A stretch of 64,000 nucleotides of DNA. Source: Deltaproteobacteria bacterium HGW-Deltaproteobacteria-8 (GTDB lineage Bacteria; Desulfobacterota; Desulfovibrionia; Desulfovibrionales; Desulfovibrionaceae). Shown piece after piece: positions 61,987 to 64,000 of the stretch (positions are counted from its first letter, which is position 1; each line of letters opens with the position of its first letter). A program made the translations under genes and the position numbers. The DNA lies in contig PHAR01000004.1 of the NCBI GenBank assembly GCA_002840405.1, positions 62,001 to 126,000 of the forward strand, read 5' to 3'. The notes beneath the pieces are model-generated. The model saw nothing but the letters and a program-made list of their open reading frames with translations, made no database searches and was not told the DNA's origin.

Positions 61987-63210
61987 TCACCGGGCGTAGC
62001 GTACAGTGACATTCCCATGCGGATCACGTTGGGTGCCGTACACGATCTTGTCCGCACTGCAGGCATTGGTGGGCAACGACTTGGCAAGCGTTCTGACCTT
62101 TTTGATGGTTCCGCACTTGGCGAACATTTCGTTGAGCGCTCCACAGGTATAGAACTGCCCGGATTCCGTTGCGAGCCATATCTCGGTGTTCGGCCAAGTG
62201 AGTATCTCTCCCGGACGAGAGTAGAGCACGTCGACAATCACCGTTATATCCTTCATGCCGTCGTTGTTGAGATCGGCAAACGACACGGCAACAATCTTGT
62301 AGGAATAGGGGCCTTCCCACTGCGGGGTCATATAGTAGTCGCATTTGTCCGTGTGCAGACGAAATCGCGGCAACCGATAATACGGACCGCCGAATTTCTC
62401 GTTGGAGACGAACTCGAATCTGGCCTTGCCGAACCGCTCAAAGTCGATAGTGAAAGACTGCTCCGGTTGGACGACATGCGCTTCTTCCATGCCGAGAAGC
62501 TCCGTATGGCTCTTGATGGCCTTGTACACCTTAATGGACTGCGGGTTGCCGCTCTTCTGGCGTTCAGCCCAGTAGAGCGCCTTTTTGTAATCGAGATACT
62601 TCGAGTCGGTGGCATGGACCACGGCAAGATACACCTGGGCGTCCCTGTCGCCTTTCTCTGCAGCATTGTTCAACATCTTGAACCCGACAGCCTTATTTGC
62701 TGCCGTGCCGATGCCATAGAAATAGTGATGCCCCGTCTGAGCGGTCGCCTCCATGTCGCCCTTATCCGAGGCCATCTTGAAGTACTTGAACGATAGGTCC
62801 AGAATGCTGGAGTCACCTTTGCTCGCGTAGTACAGTATGCCGCCCAGGAGTTTCATGGACTGCACCGATCCCGCGTCGGCCTGGCCCGCAAGTTTCGAGA
62901 TTCGCGGAACCGTCCTGATTGCCGAAACACCGCCAGCCGAACCGCCCTGCGCACCGCCCACTGATGTCTCGGCGATCTCCTTCGCCGCATCCAGCATCTT
63001 CTGCGTGTCGCCATAGACCCCTTCGACCGCGATGGTCCGAATCAGCCTTCCCTCCTTGGATTGCGGATCGACGCCTTGCGATTCAAGGGTCTTTCTTGCG
63101 ACTATGTCAGCACCGAACTTCTGCCAGTTGTTGAGAACCCCGGCGCGCGCATGGATGGCGAGGGAAAGAAAGGTAGCGAGACAGACAAGCAGTGAAGCTG
63201 TGTTCTTCAT
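61987..63210 (-). CDS. Exported Sel1-like repeat protein
   Basis: A 407-residue exported protein; start at 63210 gives the signal peptide MKNTASLLVCLATFLSLAIHARAG. The middle (about residues 120-250) has Sel1/TPR-like repeats, including SFKYFKMASDKGDMEATAQTGHHYFYG and KMLNNAAEKGDRDAQVYLAVVHA. The C-terminal half has SFADLNNDGMKDITVIVD, an FG-GAP/EF-hand-like calcium loop, and several cysteines near the end. The codons between 63211 and 63270 in the ORF track are IS3-derived sequence. Function unknown; Sel1 proteins are often interaction scaffolds. Confidence 0.75.
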   Translation of the reverse strand: MKNTASLLVCLATFLSLAIHARAGVLNNWQKFGADIVARKTLESQGVDPQSKEGRLIRTIAVEGVYGDTQKMLDAAKEIAETSVGGAQGGSAGGVSAIRTVPRISKLAGQADAGSVQSMKLLGGILYYASKGDSSILDLSFKYFKMASDKGDMEATAQTGHHYFYGIGTAANKAVGFKMLNNAAEKGDRDAQVYLAVVHATDSKYLDYKKALYWAERQKSGNPQSIKVYKAIKSHTELLGMEEAHVVQPEQSFTIDFERFGKARFEFVSNEKFGGPYYRLPRFRLHTDKCDYYMTPQWEGPYSYKIVAVSFADLNNDGMKDITVIVDVLYSRPGEILTWPNTEIWLATESGQFYTCGALNEMFAKCGTIKKVRTLAKSLPTNACSADKIVYGTQRDPHGNVTVRYAR

Positions 63211-63240
63211 GTTCGTATCCTTCTGAGGCTCATGGAGTGC

Positions 63241-63490
63241 ATGCTGGTTGTCTGCAGCACGCTGCGCCATAAGTTGAGCTGGACTCAGAGATTTTTTGAT
63301 GACGTCCTCAAGCTGATCACCACATTTCCGAGGCTCAGTTCTGCAACCATTTGATTTAGTTTGACGTTCGCGGACCCAGCTCCTTCATCCGCCGGATGTC
63401 CGAAGCCTCCATGCCCCCGTAGAACGCATTCCAGTTTTAAATGGTGGCACTGCTCATCCCATACTCGCGGCAGGGTTCCGGGACGCCCCG
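63241..63490 (-). pseudogene. IS3-family OrfA transposase relic
   Basis: On the minus strand the text PCREYGMSSATI, a TAA in place of a Tyr or Phe codon, NWNAFYGGMEASDIRRMKELG, and then, in shifted frames, LNQMVAELSL and DVIKKSLSPAQL, follow the order of IS3-type OrfA proteins. Several frameshifts and a nonsense codon show it is dead. It abuts the start of the Sel1 gene and may have supplied its upstream region. Confidence 0.75.
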
Positions 63491-63525
63491 GCCACCCTCG
63501 GTCCGACACCTTGCATGGCAACACC

Positions 63526-64000
63526 TTACTCATCATATACTTTATCTAAGTACTTTTTTGAAACCCAAAGTTCATTGCCTATTCTTGCCCATCCATCACG
63601 TTCTTCGAGGATAACAAGGTTTTGGCCGCGTGAAAAAGATCCTAGTGCAGTAGACGATGCGCTAGGACCATCTCTGTATGAAAGTCGCGCAGTGTTGACT
63701 ACCATCACTGGACCTCCGGACGTAGCAAGATCAGAAACACATGTTTTTTGTACTGCCTTACGATGCGCCAATTCAAAAAAAAAGCTGCTATTAATGTCAG
63801 ACATAATCGGTAAAAGAAAAACGCAAATTAAAAATCTGTCCGCACCATACAACGCACGTCTAAACTTTAAATAATTATAATTATTATAAGCCTTGATCTC
63901 AATGCACCGATATAGTTCATATATCGAAATCAAAAGTGTTATACCGAGAATCCCAGAAAAACTATTTTGTATGGCAATGAACTGGCCATCTACTTGTCTT
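63526..64000 (-). CDS. SH3b-domain membrane protein, 5' partial
   Basis: The frame is open to the right edge of the window; the ORF-track start at 63933 is a TTG within it and not necessarily the true start. The visible part reads from DGQFIAIQNSFSGILGITLL (membrane-like), a second hydrophobic stretch (FLICVFLLPIM), then an SH3b-type domain with TARLSYRDGPSASSTALGSF and GWARIGNELWVSKKYL. SH3b domains often bind cell-wall or other peptides. About 158 residues are visible; the gene is AT-rich. Confidence 0.7.
   Translation of the reverse strand, partial: RQVDGQFIAIQNSFSGILGITLLISIYELYRCIEIKAYNNYNYLKFRRALYGADRFLICVFLLPIMSDINSSFFFELAHRKAVQKTCVSDLATSGGPVMVVNTARLSYRDGPSASSTALGSFSRGQNLVILEERDGWARIGNELWVSKKYLDKVYDE

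Noticed and set aside
61891-62796. 301-codon plus-strand ORF
   Set aside because: Its first 25 codons are an IS256 relic and the rest is antisense to the exported Sel1 protein, which has a signal peptide and domain motifs.
1-64000. CRISPR arrays, rRNA genes, prophage structural genes, restriction or other known defence systems
   Set aside because: None seen: no regularly spaced repeats, no rRNA-like segments, and no capsid, tail, Cas or restriction-modification motifs in any of the credible ORFs.

Overview
The window is a high-GC chromosomal segment (positions 1 to about 55.9 kb) that passes into a visibly lower-GC segment (about 55.9 to 64 kb). Gene content points to an anaerobic, W/Mo-using deltaproteobacterium of the Desulfovibrionaceae type: an aldehyde:ferredoxin oxidoreductase with its own polyferredoxin, a Mop-type molybdate/tungstate-binding protein, an FmdE/molybdopterin-binding fusion, a double-cubane-type HgdB-like protein with its activase, several branched-chain amino acid (LIV) ABC systems and many large sensory proteins. 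The organism assignment is an inference from this content; no rRNA gene is present.

Layout. (1) 1-4.6 kb: first LIV operon, livK (cut by the left edge), livH, livM, livG, livF. (2) 5-8.3 kb: a large DUF748/AsmA-like envelope protein. (3) 8.4-11.9 kb: AOR operon (TAT-type polyferredoxin, AOR, small unknown protein), followed on the minus strand by mop and a Pst-type ABC transporter (12.0-15.7 kb). (4) 16.3-18.3 kb: activase plus double-cubane HgdB-like protein. (5) 18.4-22.2 kb: a papain-like putative peptidase, a GH5_9-like glucanase, and an SbmA/BacA-related ABC protein whose nucleotide-binding domain has lost its Walker A motif. (6) 22.5-35.5 kb: signalling block with a 1994-residue CheB-CheR-PAS-histidine kinase-receiver fusion behind a structured leader, a PilZ protein, two class III cyclases (one cytosolic GAF-type, one membrane-bound) and a 5'-nucleotidase lipoprotein. 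(7) 35.7-36.8 kb: periplasmic MsrA-MsrB fusion. (8) 36.8-42.9 kb: arsenosugar-type cluster (ArsS-like radical SAM, flavin disulfide reductase, TVP38 protein, two nucleotide/glycosyltransferase-like proteins, sterol desaturase-type oxygenase, YHS protein). (9) 42.9-47.6 kb: BMP-type nucleoside ABC importer. (10) 47.9-49.5 kb: FmdE-MoCF fusion. (11) 49.6-54.4 kb: second complete LIV operon, interrupted between livG and livF by a 150-bp nested inverted repeat. (12) 54.5-55.9 kb: HxlR regulator divergent from a ferredoxin-nitroreductase.

The lower-GC right end carries a small unknown protein, a 3' half of tRNA-Pro (attachment-site-like) with a perfect 18-bp hairpin behind it, a 1055-residue STAND/SARP-type regulator, a predicted outer-membrane beta-barrel, a Sel1-repeat exported protein, relics of IS256- and IS3-family transposases, and a truncated SH3b membrane protein at the right edge. 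This looks like an accessory, mobile-element-scarred region.

How the parts fit: the LIV and BMP importers and the sensory block fit an amino-acid and nucleoside scavenging anaerobe. The AOR/Mop/Pst-like block and the FmdE-MoCF protein form a W/Mo theme. The most unusual items are the NBD-dead SbmA-like ABC protein, the double-cubane pair, the ArsS cluster with no arsM nearby, the MITE-like element inside the second liv operon and the structured leader of the CheBR fusion.
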